From assembly GCA_900635495.1 (NCBI GenBank), contig LR134136.1, positions 2,232,001 through 2,296,000 on the forward strand: a stretch of DNA of 64,000 nucleotides, written 5' to 3'. Numbering within the stretch: the stretch's first letter is position 1; every line of letters starts with the position of its first letter. Under the pieces are notes generated by a model, which worked only from the letters and a program-made list of their open reading frames with translations, did not search any database and was not told where the DNA came from. Shown here one piece after another: positions 1 to 9,057 of this stretch. The translations under genes and the position numbers were made by a program. The stretch comes from Atlantibacter hermannii. Its GTDB lineage: Bacteria; Pseudomonadota; Gammaproteobacteria; Enterobacterales; Enterobacteriaceae.

Positions 1-72
1 GGTTATGAAATCCAGCGTCTGGTGGAGGCTATTTATGCCGCGGCTGAGCAGGGAGTTACCATCGCGTTATGA
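1..72 (+). CDS. ycjS: Partial 3' end of the gene upstream of ycjT, probably the oxidoreductase YcjS
   Basis: The first 23 codons read in frame from base 1 to a TGA at 70-72, and the residues (GYEIQRLVEAIYAAAEQG) look like the C-terminal helix of a Gfo/Idh/MocA-type dehydrogenase. The stop overlaps the ATG of ycjT by four bases (ATGA), so translation is probably coupled. The name rests on E. coli gene order, where ycjS precedes ycjT; the tail is too short to prove identity. Confidence 0.6.
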   Translation, partial: GYEIQRLVEAIYAAAEQGVTIAL

Positions 73-2318
73 AACTAACGACGCTCGACGAACCGCGTTT
101 TGATCCGCACTTTCTGAATAAATACGCCACGCTGATGGCTGCCGGGAATGGGTATCTCGGCATTCGTGCGACCCATGAGGAGAGCTACAGTCTGCAAACT
201 CGCGGGATGTATCTGGCGGGTTTCTACCATCGGGCTGGCGCGCAGGACGTGACGGAGCTAATTAACTTGCCGGATGTGGTGGGGGTACACATCGAAATCG
301 ACAACACCATTTTTAGTCTGTTGTCGGGTGAAATTTTAAGCTGGCAGCGGGTGCTCTCGTTTTCCAGCGGTGAACTGGTGCGCGATGTGCTCTGGAAAGC
401 GCCCGATGGTCGACGTTACCACATTGTCAGCCGTCGTTTTCTGAGTAACGCCCGCAAACCGCTGTTTGCGCTGCGTCTCACGATCCGTCCGTTGGATGGC
501 GATGCGAATATTACCTTCGTGACCGGCATTGATGCGACGCAGACCAACAGCGGCCGCCAGCATCTCGATGAAATGTCGCTGCGTGTTCACGATGAGCACT
601 TTTTACAGGGCATATACCGACCCCAGGGAACCGAAACCGATATCGCGATTAGCTGCCATTGCCAGGTTTCGCGGGCACTTCAGCGGGTGAGCGCCACCAA
701 TCGTAAGCTGTTACGGCATTCAACCATCGCTGTTTCGCAAGGCGATACGGCCAGTTGTGAAAAAATCTGCTGGATAGACGGTCATCCCGATCGCACAAGC
801 CCTGCGCTCGCCGCCAACGGATTACGCGCCTTGAAGGCTGCGGTAAACGCAGGGTACGCCGCATTACTTACTGAGTCCCGGGACGCCCTCGAGCCCTGGT
901 GGAATCGCTGTCGTGTAGAGGTTGAAAGCGATAGTCCACAGGAACAACAGGCGCTGGATTTCGCTGTCTATCAACTTCACGCCATGATGCCGTTTCACGA
1001 TGAAGGTGCCAGTATTGCGGCGAAAGGCCTGACCGGAGAAGGGTACAAAGGGCACATATTCTGGGATACCGAAGTATTTTTGCTGCCTTTTTATCTCTAT
1101 ACCCAACCTGCTGCGGCGCGGCAGTTGTTGCGCTATCGCTGGCTGAATTTGCCGGGCGCGCAGCAAAAAGCGCAGCGCTGTGGCTACCAGGGAGCGTTAT
1201 TTCCATGGGAAAGCGCGCGTACAGGCGAAGAGGAGACGCCCGAATTTGCAGCGATCAATATCCGCACGGGTGAGCGTCAGCGCGTGGCTTCTGCGCTCGC
1301 GGAACATCATCTGGTGGCCGACATCGCCTGGGCCGTGATGCGTTACGTCGAAATTTCCGGTGACAATGCCTTCCTGCAACAGGAGGGAGGTGAATTGCTT
1401 TATCAAACCGCATGTTTTTGGATAAGCAGGGCCGTTGAGAGAGAGGGTCATCTGGAAATTCATGATGTGATCGGACCGGATGAATATACCGAGCACATCA
1501 ACAATAACGCGTTCACCAATTACATGGCGTTTTATAACGTAGCGAGCGCGCGCCAGCACTGTACTGCGCAGCAGGTGGATGATGATTTTAAAGCCAGGGC
1601 GGCGGATTTTCTGCGGCGGTTATATCTACCAAAACCGGATAAACAGGGCGTGCTGCCGCAGGATGACAGCTTTTTCACTAAGCCGTCGATTGATTTAACC
1701 TGGTATCAGGCCCAGGCAGGCAAACAGACTATTTTGCACGATTATTCCCGCGCTGAAGTTAACGAGATGCAGATACTGAAGCAGGCAGATGTCGTGATGC
1801 TCTGCTATATGCAGCCTTGGTTATTCACCCGGAAAATACAGCAGGTTAACCTGGACTGGTATCTGCCGCGGACCATTCACGATTCCTCGCTGAGCAAAGC
1901 CATTCACGGCATTGTGGCCGCACGTTGCGGCAGTCAGGCCACTGCGTATCGGTTCTGGCGGGAAGCTACGCAAATCGATCTCGGCGATGATCCTCATAGC
2001 TGCGATGACGGATTACATGCTGCCGCAACGGGTGCGATTTGGTTGGGTGTCATTGAAGGGTTTGCGGGCGTGAGTATCGATGACGGTTTACGTCTCGCGC
2101 CGTGTTTACCACAAGGATGGCGGTCGTTACGTTTTTCACTGTGCTATCAGGGCATCCAGTTAACGATAACGCTCACGGCGACGCATCTCACGCTGATGAC
2201 CTCAGCTCCGTTGACATTCAGGCTGTATGACAAATCTCTTTCAGTTAATGGGCAGGGGAAGCTGGGCCTTGCAGGCATATATTTAAGGATAAATGGGAGC
2301 GCTCCCGGGAAAGGATGA
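69..2318 (+). CDS. ycjT: Kojibiose phosphorylase YcjT, glycoside hydrolase family 65
   Basis: This 749-residue cytoplasmic enzyme belongs to the GH65 inverting phosphorylases. E. coli YcjT splits kojibiose (alpha-1,2-linked glucose disaccharide) with phosphate, giving beta-glucose 1-phosphate and glucose. Visible hallmarks are the N-terminal beta-sandwich, the (alpha/alpha)6 catalytic barrel with FWDTEVFLLPF near residue 335, and GPDEYTEHINNNAFTN near residue 470, which carries the catalytic general-acid Glu. Length is close to the family norm. It starts inside the stop of the upstream gene and ends overlapping the ATGATG of ycjU, so the genes are co-transcribed. The product beta-glucose 1-phosphate is the substrate of the next enzyme. 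Substrate specificity is inferred from the orthologue. Confidence 0.9.
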   Translation: MKLTTLDEPRFDPHFLNKYATLMAAGNGYLGIRATHEESYSLQTRGMYLAGFYHRAGAQDVTELINLPDVVGVHIEIDNTIFSLLSGEILSWQRVLSFSSGELVRDVLWKAPDGRRYHIVSRRFLSNARKPLFALRLTIRPLDGDANITFVTGIDATQTNSGRQHLDEMSLRVHDEHFLQGIYRPQGTETDIAISCHCQVSRALQRVSATNRKLLRHSTIAVSQGDTASCEKICWIDGHPDRTSPALAANGLRALKAAVNAGYAALLTESRDALEPWWNRCRVEVESDSPQEQQALDFAVYQLHAMMPFHDEGASIAAKGLTGEGYKGHIFWDTEVFLLPFYLYTQPAAARQLLRYRWLNLPGAQQKAQRCGYQGALFPWESARTGEEETPEFAAINIRTGERQRVASALAEHHLVADIAWAVMRYVEISGDNAFLQQEGGELLYQTACFWISRAVEREGHLEIHDVIGPDEYTEHINNNAFTNYMAFYNVASARQHCTAQQVDDDFKARAADFLRRLYLPKPDKQGVLPQDDSFFTKPSIDLTWYQAQAGKQTILHDYSRAEVNEMQILKQADVVMLCYMQPWLFTRKIQQVNLDWYLPRTIHDSSLSKAIHGIVAARCGSQATAYRFWREATQIDLGDDPHSCDDGLHAAATGAIWLGVIEGFAGVSIDDGLRLAPCLPQGWRSLRFSLCYQGIQLTITLTATHLTLMTSAPLTFRLYDKSLSVNGQGKLGLAGIYLRINGSAPGKG
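2295..2306. promoter_or_regulatory. Perfect CG-centred palindrome at the ycjT/ycjU junction, candidate YcjW operator
   Basis: GGGAGCGCTCCC is a perfect 12-bp inverted repeat with the central CpG typical of LacI-family operators. It sits in the last codons of ycjT, just ahead of the ycjU start. The LacI-type repressor YcjW is encoded 3 kb downstream, so an internal operator for this operon is plausible. Binding is inferred. Confidence 0.5.
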
Positions 2319-2998
2319 TGTTAAAAGCACTCATATTTGATTTGGACGGTGTCATTACCGATACAGCACATCTTCATTTTTTAGCATGGAAATCGGTGGC
2401 GGCGGAGTTAGGGATTGCAATCGACGAGCGTATGAATCACGCCCTCAAGGGGATTAGCCGCATGGCATCCCTGGAGCGAATTTTACAGTTCGGCGGCAAA
2501 GCAACGACGTTCAGTGAGACGCAAAAAATCGTTATCGCTACGCGCAAAAATGAACGCTATGTGGCGTTACTCAGCTCGCTCGGACCTGATGCGATTTTAC
2601 CCGGCATCGCGCCTTTACTGGCTGAGCTTAAAAAACGCGGCATCAAGGCAGGTCTGGCGTCTGCGTCGTTAAATGCGCCGCGCATTCTGGCCTCTCTGAA
2701 TTTGCTGGACGCCTTTGATTTTTGCGCTGATGCCAGTCGTATTACGCACCCCAAGCCCCATCCTGAGATCTTTCTGGCAGCCTGTACGGGGCTTGGCGTT
2801 GTGCCTGAAGAGTGTATTGGCGTGGAGGATGCTCAGGCTGGCATTGATGCCATCAACGTCTGCGGCATGTTGTCGATTGGTATTGGCGCGTCTCTTAATA
2901 ATGCGGGTTTATTACTCAGCAGCACGGAAGAATTGACCTGGGCGCGGATTGCCGGGTTACTGGACTACACCGACAAAGCGACTGCTGTAAATCGCTAA
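2315..2998 (+). CDS. ycjU: Beta-phosphoglucomutase YcjU
   Basis: A 227-residue HAD-superfamily enzyme that interconverts beta-D-glucose 1-phosphate and glucose 6-phosphate. The N-terminal FDLDGVITD motif supplies the nucleophilic Asp and the acid/base Asp; GLASAS near residue 110 is motif II, KPHPEIF near residue 146 holds the motif III Lys, and GVEDAQAGIDAI near residue 165 is the Mg-binding motif IV. It channels the product of YcjT into glycolysis. The ATG overlaps the ycjT stop (TGATG). The neighbouring ATG one codon later is an equally possible start. Confidence 0.92.
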   Translation: MMLKALIFDLDGVITDTAHLHFLAWKSVAAELGIAIDERMNHALKGISRMASLERILQFGGKATTFSETQKIVIATRKNERYVALLSSLGPDAILPGIAPLLAELKKRGIKAGLASASLNAPRILASLNLLDAFDFCADASRITHPKPHPEIFLAACTGLGVVPEECIGVEDAQAGIDAINVCGMLSIGIGASLNNAGLLLSSTEELTWARIAGLLDYTDKATAVNR

Positions 2999-3007
2999 GG
3001 GATTACT

Positions 3008-4090
3008 ATGGCAAACCTTTCACTTCAACATATCCAGAAAGTTTATGACAACCACGTCCACGTGGTTAAAGATTTCAACCTTGAGATCGCTGATAAGGAA
3101 TTTATTGTTTTCGTGGGGCCTTCCGGCTGCGGGAAATCCACCACGCTACGTATGATCGCCGGGCTGGAAGAGATAACCCATGGCGAGCTATATATCGGTG
3201 GGGTGCGAATGAACGATGTCCCGGCCAAATCCCGCGACATCGCCATGGTTTTTCAAAATTATGCGCTCTATCCGCATATGAGCGTGTACGACAATATGGC
3301 CTTTGGTTTGAAAATGCAGAAGATTGCGCCTGACGTGATTGCGGAACGGGTTACCTGGGCTGCACAAATTCTCGGCCTGAAGGATTACCTTAAGCGCAAA
3401 CCGGGGGCATTATCCGGCGGACAGCGCCAGCGGGTAGCGTTAGGGCGGGCGATTGTCCGTGAAGCTGGCGTTTTCCTGATGGATGAGCCGCTGTCTAACC
3501 TTGATGCCAAGCTGCGGGTGCAAATGCGCGCCGAGATAAGCAAACTGCATCAAAAACTGAACACCACCATGATTTATGTCACTCACGATCAGACCGAAGC
3601 CATGACCATGGCGACGCGCATCGTGATACTCAAGGATGGCATTATCCAACAGGTGGGTTCACCCAAGACCGTGTATAACCATCCGGGCAATATGTTTGTT
3701 GCGGGTTTTATTGGTTCACCCGCCATGAATTTTGTGCGGGGCGCATTTGATGGCAGCCATTTTGTGACGGAAACGCTTAAGTTAACGCTACCGGCAAAAA
3801 AATGCGCGGCGCTTAATCAGGGGGGATATAACCGCAAGCCGGTTATCCTGGGGATTCGTCCTGAAGACATATCTACGGAAACGGTGCGAGCCGACTGTGC
3901 CGATGCGCATATTAGTGTGGCGGAGTTAACTGGCGCAGAATTTATGCTTTATACCAGTGTCGGTGCCCATGAATTTGTGGTTCGCGCCAGCGCAGACGGG
4001 CATTATCGTGCCGGGCAGAATGTCCCCCTCTATTTTGATATGAATAAATCCCATTTTTTTAATAGCGAAACGGAAGAAGCTATTTATTAA
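3008..4090 (+). CDS. ycjV: Sugar ABC transporter ATP-binding protein YcjV, MalK/UgpC type
   Basis: A 360-residue ATPase for a carbohydrate importer of the CUT1 class. It shows Walker A GPSGCGKS near residue 38, Q-loop FQNYALYP, signature LSGGQRQRVALGRA near residue 135, Walker B VFLMDEPLSNLD and the switch His in YVTHDQTEA, followed by the C-terminal OB-fold/TOBE region of about 120 residues seen in MalK and UgpC. It follows ycjU by 9 bases and would energise the YcjNOP importer encoded upstream of this window. From memory, the E. coli K-12 copy is truncated; this one is full length. Confidence 0.88.
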   Translation: MANLSLQHIQKVYDNHVHVVKDFNLEIADKEFIVFVGPSGCGKSTTLRMIAGLEEITHGELYIGGVRMNDVPAKSRDIAMVFQNYALYPHMSVYDNMAFGLKMQKIAPDVIAERVTWAAQILGLKDYLKRKPGALSGGQRQRVALGRAIVREAGVFLMDEPLSNLDAKLRVQMRAEISKLHQKLNTTMIYVTHDQTEAMTMATRIVILKDGIIQQVGSPKTVYNHPGNMFVAGFIGSPAMNFVRGAFDGSHFVTETLKLTLPAKKCAALNQGGYNRKPVILGIRPEDISTETVRADCADAHISVAELTGAEFMLYTSVGAHEFVVRASADGHYRAGQNVPLYFDMNKSHFFNSETEEAIY

Positions 4091-4096
4091 GAATTC

Positions 4097-4125
4097 GCAA
4101 AGGCGGGTATTTAACCTGCCTTTGC
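4097..4125 (+). terminator. Stem-loop between ycjV and ompG
   Basis: A 12-bp stem with one G-T pair (GCAAAGGCGGGT ... ACCTGCCTTTGC) and a 5-base loop begins just after the ycjV stop. No T tract follows, so it may be a weak terminator or an mRNA-stabilising hairpin that separates ompG expression from the enzyme genes. Confidence 0.5.
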
Positions 4126-4163
4126 ATTACCTCTGCACGACAAATATATGAAGGAACGAAAAT

Positions 4164-5087
4164 ATGAATGCCATAATTCGGACGCTATTGCTTTTGCCCG
4201 TGGTTTGTTCTCAGTATGCCCAGGCGCAGGATATACCGGAAACACGCTGGGAATATACGCTCGGCGCAATGTATGAAACGGAAAATGTCGAAGGCCAGGC
4301 AGAAGACATGGACGGCCTGTATGAACCTTCCGTTTATTTTAACGCAGCGTATGGGCCGTGGAGTATTAACCTGGCGATGTATCAGGAAGGCCCGGTAAAT
4401 TACAGTGCCATGTCGCGGGGAACCTGGTTTAACCGACCCGAGTTTAATTTGCGTTATCAGTTTATCGACAACCCGGATTACACGCTGGGATTCACGGGTG
4501 GCATTCGAAATTACGGGTATCATTTTAAAAACGCCGATGGTTCTCCCGCCGGTACCGCGAACACCCTGCGTTATAAAATTCAGCCGGACTGGAGAGCAAA
4601 ATTACACGGTAATCTGACATTTGAAGGATGGTTGGCCTGGTATCGTTTTATTAATGATTTAGAGCAGACCGGTTACTCCGACAGCCGCGTCGAAACCGAA
4701 ACGGGATTTACTTATCAGTTTAACGATACTGTATCTTTGCAGGTGCATTACTATCTGGAGCGTGGCTATAACGCCAGTGATAGCCACAAGCAAGGGGAAT
4801 TTAACACCAATGAAGCCAGGATCTTTTTGCCGGTTTCACTGGGCAGTACCACCCTAACGCCTTACACCCGCCTGACTATCGACCGCTGGAGCAACTGGGA
4901 CTGGCAGGAGGATGGCGCAGACTCCGAAGATCACGATTACAATCGTCTGGGTTTACTGGTCGCCCATGATTTCAATAACGGCTTAGCTATGACGCTGGAA
5001 TATGCCTGTGAATGGCAGACGCATCGTGAAGGCGACACCCATGATATCTTTCACTATGCGGGCATTGGCGTGAGCTACGCTTTCTGA
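4164..5087 (+). CDS. ompG: Outer-membrane porin OmpG
   Basis: A 307-residue precursor with a signal peptide (hydrophobic TLLLLPVVC, cleavage probably after AQA near residue 22), then alternating beta-strands and a terminal Phe (GVSYAF), the outer-membrane barrel signature. E. coli OmpG is a monomeric 14-strand pore passing oligosaccharides without strict selectivity. Its place after ycjTUV suggests it admits the disaccharides used by this operon. An AAGGA ribosome site precedes the ATG at suitable spacing. Confidence 0.9.
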   Translation: MNAIIRTLLLLPVVCSQYAQAQDIPETRWEYTLGAMYETENVEGQAEDMDGLYEPSVYFNAAYGPWSINLAMYQEGPVNYSAMSRGTWFNRPEFNLRYQFIDNPDYTLGFTGGIRNYGYHFKNADGSPAGTANTLRYKIQPDWRAKLHGNLTFEGWLAWYRFINDLEQTGYSDSRVETETGFTYQFNDTVSLQVHYYLERGYNASDSHKQGEFNTNEARIFLPVSLGSTTLTPYTRLTIDRWSNWDWQEDGADSEDHDYNRLGLLVAHDFNNGLAMTLEYACEWQTHREGDTHDIFHYAGIGVSYAF

Positions 5088-5116
5088 GCAGCTTTGACGT
5101 AATGATCACGTATCCG

Positions 5117-5140
5117 GGCGCAGGATAACCCACCTGCGCC
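5117..5140. terminator. Stem-loop between convergent ompG and ycjW
   Basis: GGCGCAGG and CCTGCGCC form a perfect 8-bp stem around an 8-base loop, in the 59-bp gap between the two convergent stops. There is no clear T tract on either strand, so it is at best a weak bidirectional terminator. Confidence 0.45.
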
Positions 5141-5146
5141 TGAACA

Positions 5147-6157
5147 TCAGGACAGTGAACCAGTAATGACGCTTTCAGTGGGTAACACCACGATCTGCGG
5201 CGTTTGCTTGTTGGCGATACGATCAAAAAGGAGCGCGCTGCTGGTATCGCCGAGCGCCTGGATGGGCACTTCGATACCGCTTGGGGGCGGAGTGAGCATA
5301 AACGATAAAATAGCATCGCTATAGCCGATCACGGCAATCTGCTGAGGAATGGCGATATTCAGACGCGCCGCGACACGATACAGGCTCATCAGTTTAAGGC
5401 TGTCGGTGGCGAAAATAGCCTCGGGAAGCGGTGAACAGGTTAACAATTTTTCTGCGGCGTGCAGTGCGCTGTTTTGGGTATAACCGCCGTCCACGATCAG
5501 CGTCGGTTCTGAGGTCAGCCCGTTATCGACGAGAGCGCTTTTAAATCCTTCCAGACGATCCCGTGAAACATGATAATCCAGCGGCGCGTGTAAACATGCG
5601 ATGCGCTGAAAACCACGGTCAATTAATGTCTGAGTGAGTGACACTGAGTCGTGAAAATTATCAGTATCCACAGAGAGAATATTTTTGTACTGGCCTTTTA
5701 ATCCACCAATAACCACAACGGGAATATTATATTTATCAAGCTCATTAAAGAAGTGCTCATTCACCGGGGAACTGAGCATAATAATGCCTTTAATCATTTT
5801 CTGTTTTATTTTTGACAGGCATTTGTCTAAATCTTCTTCGCTATTTTTCGATGTTTGCAATATAACGTCAAATCCTTCATCTTCTGCCCTGGCGGTGATG
5901 GCGTGCAGCACATCAGAAAAAAATGGATTCCCGGTAGTGGTTTTTGTCGAGCGCGTCGAAATAACCATGATGGCGTCAAAACCAGACGTTGTAAGTGCAC
6001 GAGCCAGTTTATTTGGCTGATAATTTAATTCTTCAATGGCTTTTAACACCCGTTCGCGGGCGTCGTCAGAAATATTGGTTTGCTTATTCAGGACACGTGA
6101 GACGGTAGATTTAGAAACCTTCGCGACCCGTGCGATATCGTAAATTGTCGTCGACAT
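5147..6157 (-). CDS. ycjW: LacI-family transcriptional regulator YcjW
   Basis: A 336-residue repressor. The N-terminal helix-turn-helix begins MSTTIYDIARVAKVSKSTVSRVLN, followed by hinge LARALTTSG and a periplasmic-binding-protein-like effector domain (residues about 60-330). The start was set at MSTT because the 35 codons upstream do not resemble the family, and the chosen length matches E. coli YcjW. It faces the ompG gene and most likely controls the ycj operon; the 12-bp CG palindrome at 2295-2306 is a candidate site. The effector is unknown. Confidence 0.88.
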   Translation of the reverse strand: MSTTIYDIARVAKVSKSTVSRVLNKQTNISDDARERVLKAIEELNYQPNKLARALTTSGFDAIMVISTRSTKTTTGNPFFSDVLHAITARAEDEGFDVILQTSKNSEEDLDKCLSKIKQKMIKGIIMLSSPVNEHFFNELDKYNIPVVVIGGLKGQYKNILSVDTDNFHDSVSLTQTLIDRGFQRIACLHAPLDYHVSRDRLEGFKSALVDNGLTSEPTLIVDGGYTQNSALHAAEKLLTCSPLPEAIFATDSLKLMSLYRVAARLNIAIPQQIAVIGYSDAILSFMLTPPPSGIEVPIQALGDTSSALLFDRIANKQTPQIVVLPTESVITGSLS

Positions 6158-6245
6158 CAGTCGGCAAACTCCATTGAATAACAAAAAACATGATGGTACT
6201 CCTGGCATGGGAATGTGTCTATTTCCTGCGCGTGTAATCCTGCGC

Positions 6246-6273
6246 AAAAAAAAGCACGCCACCCGGGCGTGCT
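6246..6273 (-). terminator. Rho-independent terminator of uspE
   Basis: AGCACGCC and GGCGTGCT form an 8-bp stem about 20 bases beyond the uspE stop. On the minus strand the stem is followed by a run of eight T. Confidence 0.85.
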
Positions 6274-6291
6274 GTTAAACAAGTGAAGACC

Positions 6292-7242
6292 TTAATCGTC
6301 TTCGTCGTCATCCATTTCTACCGGCGTCTGGAAATCGTCCGGTTTTATCGCCAGCAAGTCGCAGCGGAGATGATCGATAACCTGTTCTGCGGTATTGCCC
6401 AGGAACGCGGCGGAAATACCGGTGCGGCCAACGGTGCCCAGTACCACAATCCCGGCCTGAAGATGCTCGGCAAGATCGGGGATCACTTCTTCCGGCAGGC
6501 CTTTCTCGACATGAGTCATTTTCTCGGCGATGGAATATTTCTGACGCAGTGCCTTCATGGCAATCAGGTGTTGACCCCGGATGGCGTCGTTATAAACGCT
6601 GGGATCAAAATCTGGCAGTTCGATGGCAATATTGATGGGCGTTGCAGGGTAGGCGCCAACCAGATGCACTTCCGTATGGTTTACCTGTTCGGCAAGCTGC
6701 AGGGTTTCACGCACCAGTTTATCGTTCAGCGCATTGTGATAAATCTCTTCGCTGGCAAGGTTAACCGCCACCAGCGCTTTACCTCCCTCTGGCCACGGTT
6801 GGTCTTTTACCATCCAGACCGGGCACGGGCATTTACGCAGCAGATGCCAGTCAGTCGGGGTAAAAATCACCGATTCGAGTTTGTCGTGCTGGTGGGTCAT
6901 TTTCAGCACCAGATCGTGGTGGGCGCTGCGAACTTCCTGAATGATGGCTTCAAAGGGGCGGTTATGCCAGACCACTTTGATTTCAACAGGGATGCCGGAT
7001 TCGATGTAATGTTGGGCTTGTTCGCGGATCCATGCCGTGCGCTGGCTAATCACGCCCTGACGCATCGCGGTGCGCTCATCCGGGGAGAGCAGGGTAGTCA
7101 TCTCATACGAGAAATCATAAATCGGCAGAAAAGCTTTAATTTTCCCGCCTATACGCTGATGCAAATACACCGCACGCCGCAACGCGGGCTGATCGTCCTG
7201 GCCTGGGTCAATAACCACCAGCATGTTTTGATATTTTGCCAT
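6292..7242 (-). CDS. uspE: Universal stress protein UspE
   Basis: A 316-residue cytoplasmic protein made of two tandem Usp domains (about residues 4-150 and 160-305), the same length as E. coli UspE (YdaA). The first domain starts MLVVIDPGQDD; the second carries VVLGTVGRTGISAAFLGNTAEQ, the glycine-rich nucleotide-binding-like loop. It is linked to oxidative and DNA-damage resistance, motility and adhesion in E. coli. The acidic tail (EMDDDEDD) is characteristic. It lies next to fnr, as in other enterobacteria. Confidence 0.95.
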   Translation of the reverse strand: MAKYQNMLVVIDPGQDDQPALRRAVYLHQRIGGKIKAFLPIYDFSYEMTTLLSPDERTAMRQGVISQRTAWIREQAQHYIESGIPVEIKVVWHNRPFEAIIQEVRSAHHDLVLKMTHQHDKLESVIFTPTDWHLLRKCPCPVWMVKDQPWPEGGKALVAVNLASEEIYHNALNDKLVRETLQLAEQVNHTEVHLVGAYPATPINIAIELPDFDPSVYNDAIRGQHLIAMKALRQKYSIAEKMTHVEKGLPEEVIPDLAEHLQAGIVVLGTVGRTGISAAFLGNTAEQVIDHLRCDLLAIKPDDFQTPVEMDDDEDD

Positions 7243-7378
7243 ACAGGGTCTCCTTACAACTGCAAACCACAGTCTGTAAAGTAAGATTAACCCATAGAGA
7301 ATGAATGAAACAGGGGAGAAGCAGACGCCGGATCAATAAATTAAAAAAATTTACTGACCCGGCGGGGCAAAAGAAGCG

Positions 7379-8131
7379 TCAGGCGACGTTGCGGGAATGA
7401 CCGGCGAGTTGCGCCAGAATGTCACTGTTTTCGATAGTGATATATTTGCCTTTCACCGCCAGCATACCGCTTTTCTGGAAGCGACCCAGCAGACGGCTGA
7501 TGGTTTCAACGGTCAGGCCCAGGTAGTTGCCGATATCACCGCGGGTCATGGTCAGACGGAACTCACGTGGTGAGAAACCGCGCTGGGCAAAACGACGCGA
7601 CAGATTATAAATAAATGCTGCCAGACGCTCTTCCGCGTTTTTCTTGGAGAGTAGCAGGATCATATCCTGGTCGCCTTTGATCTCACCGCTCATCAAACGC
7701 ATCATCTGCTGGCGCAGATTCGGCATTTTACCGGACAGGTCGTCCAGCGTTTCAAACGGGATTTCACAGACCATGGAGGTTTCCAGCGCCTGTGCAAAGC
7801 TCGGGTGATGGCCGGAACCAATCGCATCAAAGCCGACTAAATCGCCCGCCAGATGGAAGCCGGTAATTTGTTCGTCGCCTTGCTCGGTAATGGTATAGCT
7901 TTTAATGGTGCCGGAACGGATGGCATACAGCGACTTCAACTCATCACCCGCCTTAAAGAGCGTTTGCCCTTTTTGGATCGGTTTCTTACGCTCGATGATG
8001 TTATCGAGCTGATCGAGCTCGTGTTCATTGAGGGTAAAAGGGATGCACAGTTGGCTGATGCTGCAATCCTGACAATGGATAGCACAACCGCCAGACTGTA
8101 TGCGTCGAATAATTCGCTTTTCCGGGATCAT
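7379..8131 (-). CDS. fnr: Anaerobic regulator FNR
   Basis: A 250-residue CRP/FNR-family transcription factor that senses oxygen through a [4Fe-4S] cluster. The four ligands are visible: Cys20, Cys23 and Cys29 in CAIHCQDCSISQLC, and Cys122 in SMVCEIPF. The C-terminal recognition helix (TVETISRLLGRFQ) keeps the Glu, Ser and Arg that read TTGAT half-sites. It will control nar and tdc-type genes in this window under anoxia. An FNR box upstream indicates autoregulation. Confidence 0.98.
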   Translation of the reverse strand: MIPEKRIIRRIQSGGCAIHCQDCSISQLCIPFTLNEHELDQLDNIIERKKPIQKGQTLFKAGDELKSLYAIRSGTIKSYTITEQGDEQITGFHLAGDLVGFDAIGSGHHPSFAQALETSMVCEIPFETLDDLSGKMPNLRQQMMRLMSGEIKGDQDMILLLSKKNAEERLAAFIYNLSRRFAQRGFSPREFRLTMTRGDIGNYLGLTVETISRLLGRFQKSGMLAVKGKYITIENSDILAQLAGHSRNVA

Positions 8132-8151
8132 AGGTTTGCTCAGGCCTTTAA

Positions 8152-8165
8152 TTGATATTGGTCAA
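8152..8165 (-). promoter_or_regulatory. FNR box upstream of fnr
   Basis: TTGATATTGGTCAA matches the consensus TTGAT-N4-ATCAA at 9 of 10 positions and lies about 20 bases upstream of the fnr start codon. This agrees with the known negative autoregulation of fnr in E. coli. Confidence 0.8.
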
Positions 8166-8298
8166 TTTTAACATCTTTTTACTGAGCAGGTAAATCGACC
8201 GGAACAGCAAACCGATCACAAACACATGAAAAAAGTAGCACTTTCTTGCTATCCCCTTGATTAGTACGGATATAAAAAGTTCCAAAAAGTGCTTTAAG

Positions 8299-8814
8299 CT
8301 AGAGTAAAAGATACCCCTCATGGCGTAACAGCCACTCTTTACGGGTTACTCCGCCTGCATAACCGGTTAGCGTGCCGCGGCTGCCAATCACCCGATGGCA
8401 GGGTACGACGATGCTCACCGGGTTAGAGCCGTTCGCCGCACCAACCGCCCGCGCGGCACCGGCGCGTCCCAGTTGAATCGCCAGTTGGCCATAAGAGAGA
8501 ATTTGTCCGCAGGGAATGGCGCGCAGCGCTTTCCACACTTCACGCTGGAAAGGGGTGCCAGCCGTGGCGGTTGGCAGCGTCTCGATAACCTGTAAATCGC
8601 CGTCAAAATAATCCTGGAGTTTGGCGCTAAGACCGCCTGGATTGGCGCAGGCAACGCGTCGATAGCCGCCGGGACGATAATGAATATTCAATAAGGCTTC
8701 CATGCGGTTACTATGTTCTTCCCATTCCACTGCGCGTAAATGATATTGCTCATCGCATAATATCCATAACGGTCCAAGCGGCGTGGCTATTTTATCTTCC
8801 AGAATTGTCAACAT
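8299..8814 (-). CDS. ogt: O6-alkylguanine-DNA alkyltransferase Ogt
   Basis: A 171-residue suicide DNA-repair protein that transfers the alkyl group from O6-alkylguanine or O4-alkylthymine to its own cysteine. The acceptor Cys is in IVVPCHRVIG near residue 139, with the helix-turn-helix GRAGAARAVGAANGSNP before it. The start at MLTILEDKIATPLGPLW was preferred to one ten codons upstream because it gives the family length of 171. It is the constitutive counterpart of Ada. In E. coli the abg genes lie between ogt and smrA; they are absent here. Confidence 0.93.
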   Translation of the reverse strand: MLTILEDKIATPLGPLWILCDEQYHLRAVEWEEHSNRMEALLNIHYRPGGYRRVACANPGGLSAKLQDYFDGDLQVIETLPTATAGTPFQREVWKALRAIPCGQILSYGQLAIQLGRAGAARAVGAANGSNPVSIVVPCHRVIGSRGTLTGYAGGVTRKEWLLRHEGYLLL

Positions 8815-9057
8815 GAAATATTCCCGATTGCGACTATCAACCATGTGTATTTATTGTCCACATTATCATGGAAAAAATATATTCGGTATACCCCAAAAAG
8901 CTGATGGCAACGGGAATGTGCGCAAATATTAAGCGGTTTTCCAGGGGGGAATAGGCGACAAACAAAGCGGAAAACACGTTAAAAAATGTTAAAAATAAAC
9001 TCAGTAAATTCATATTGTTGCATAGAAGAATATATTCATGGAAGAATGAAAAATGAT

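Noticed and set aside
6283..7284. Plus-strand frame of 333 codons
   Set aside because: It is the antisense shadow of uspE, which is unmistakable on the other strand.
8837..9013. Minus-strand frame for a 58-residue hydrophobic peptide just upstream of ogt
   Set aside because: No ribosome site precedes the ATG and I recognise no family; AT-rich DNA gives hydrophobic frames by chance.
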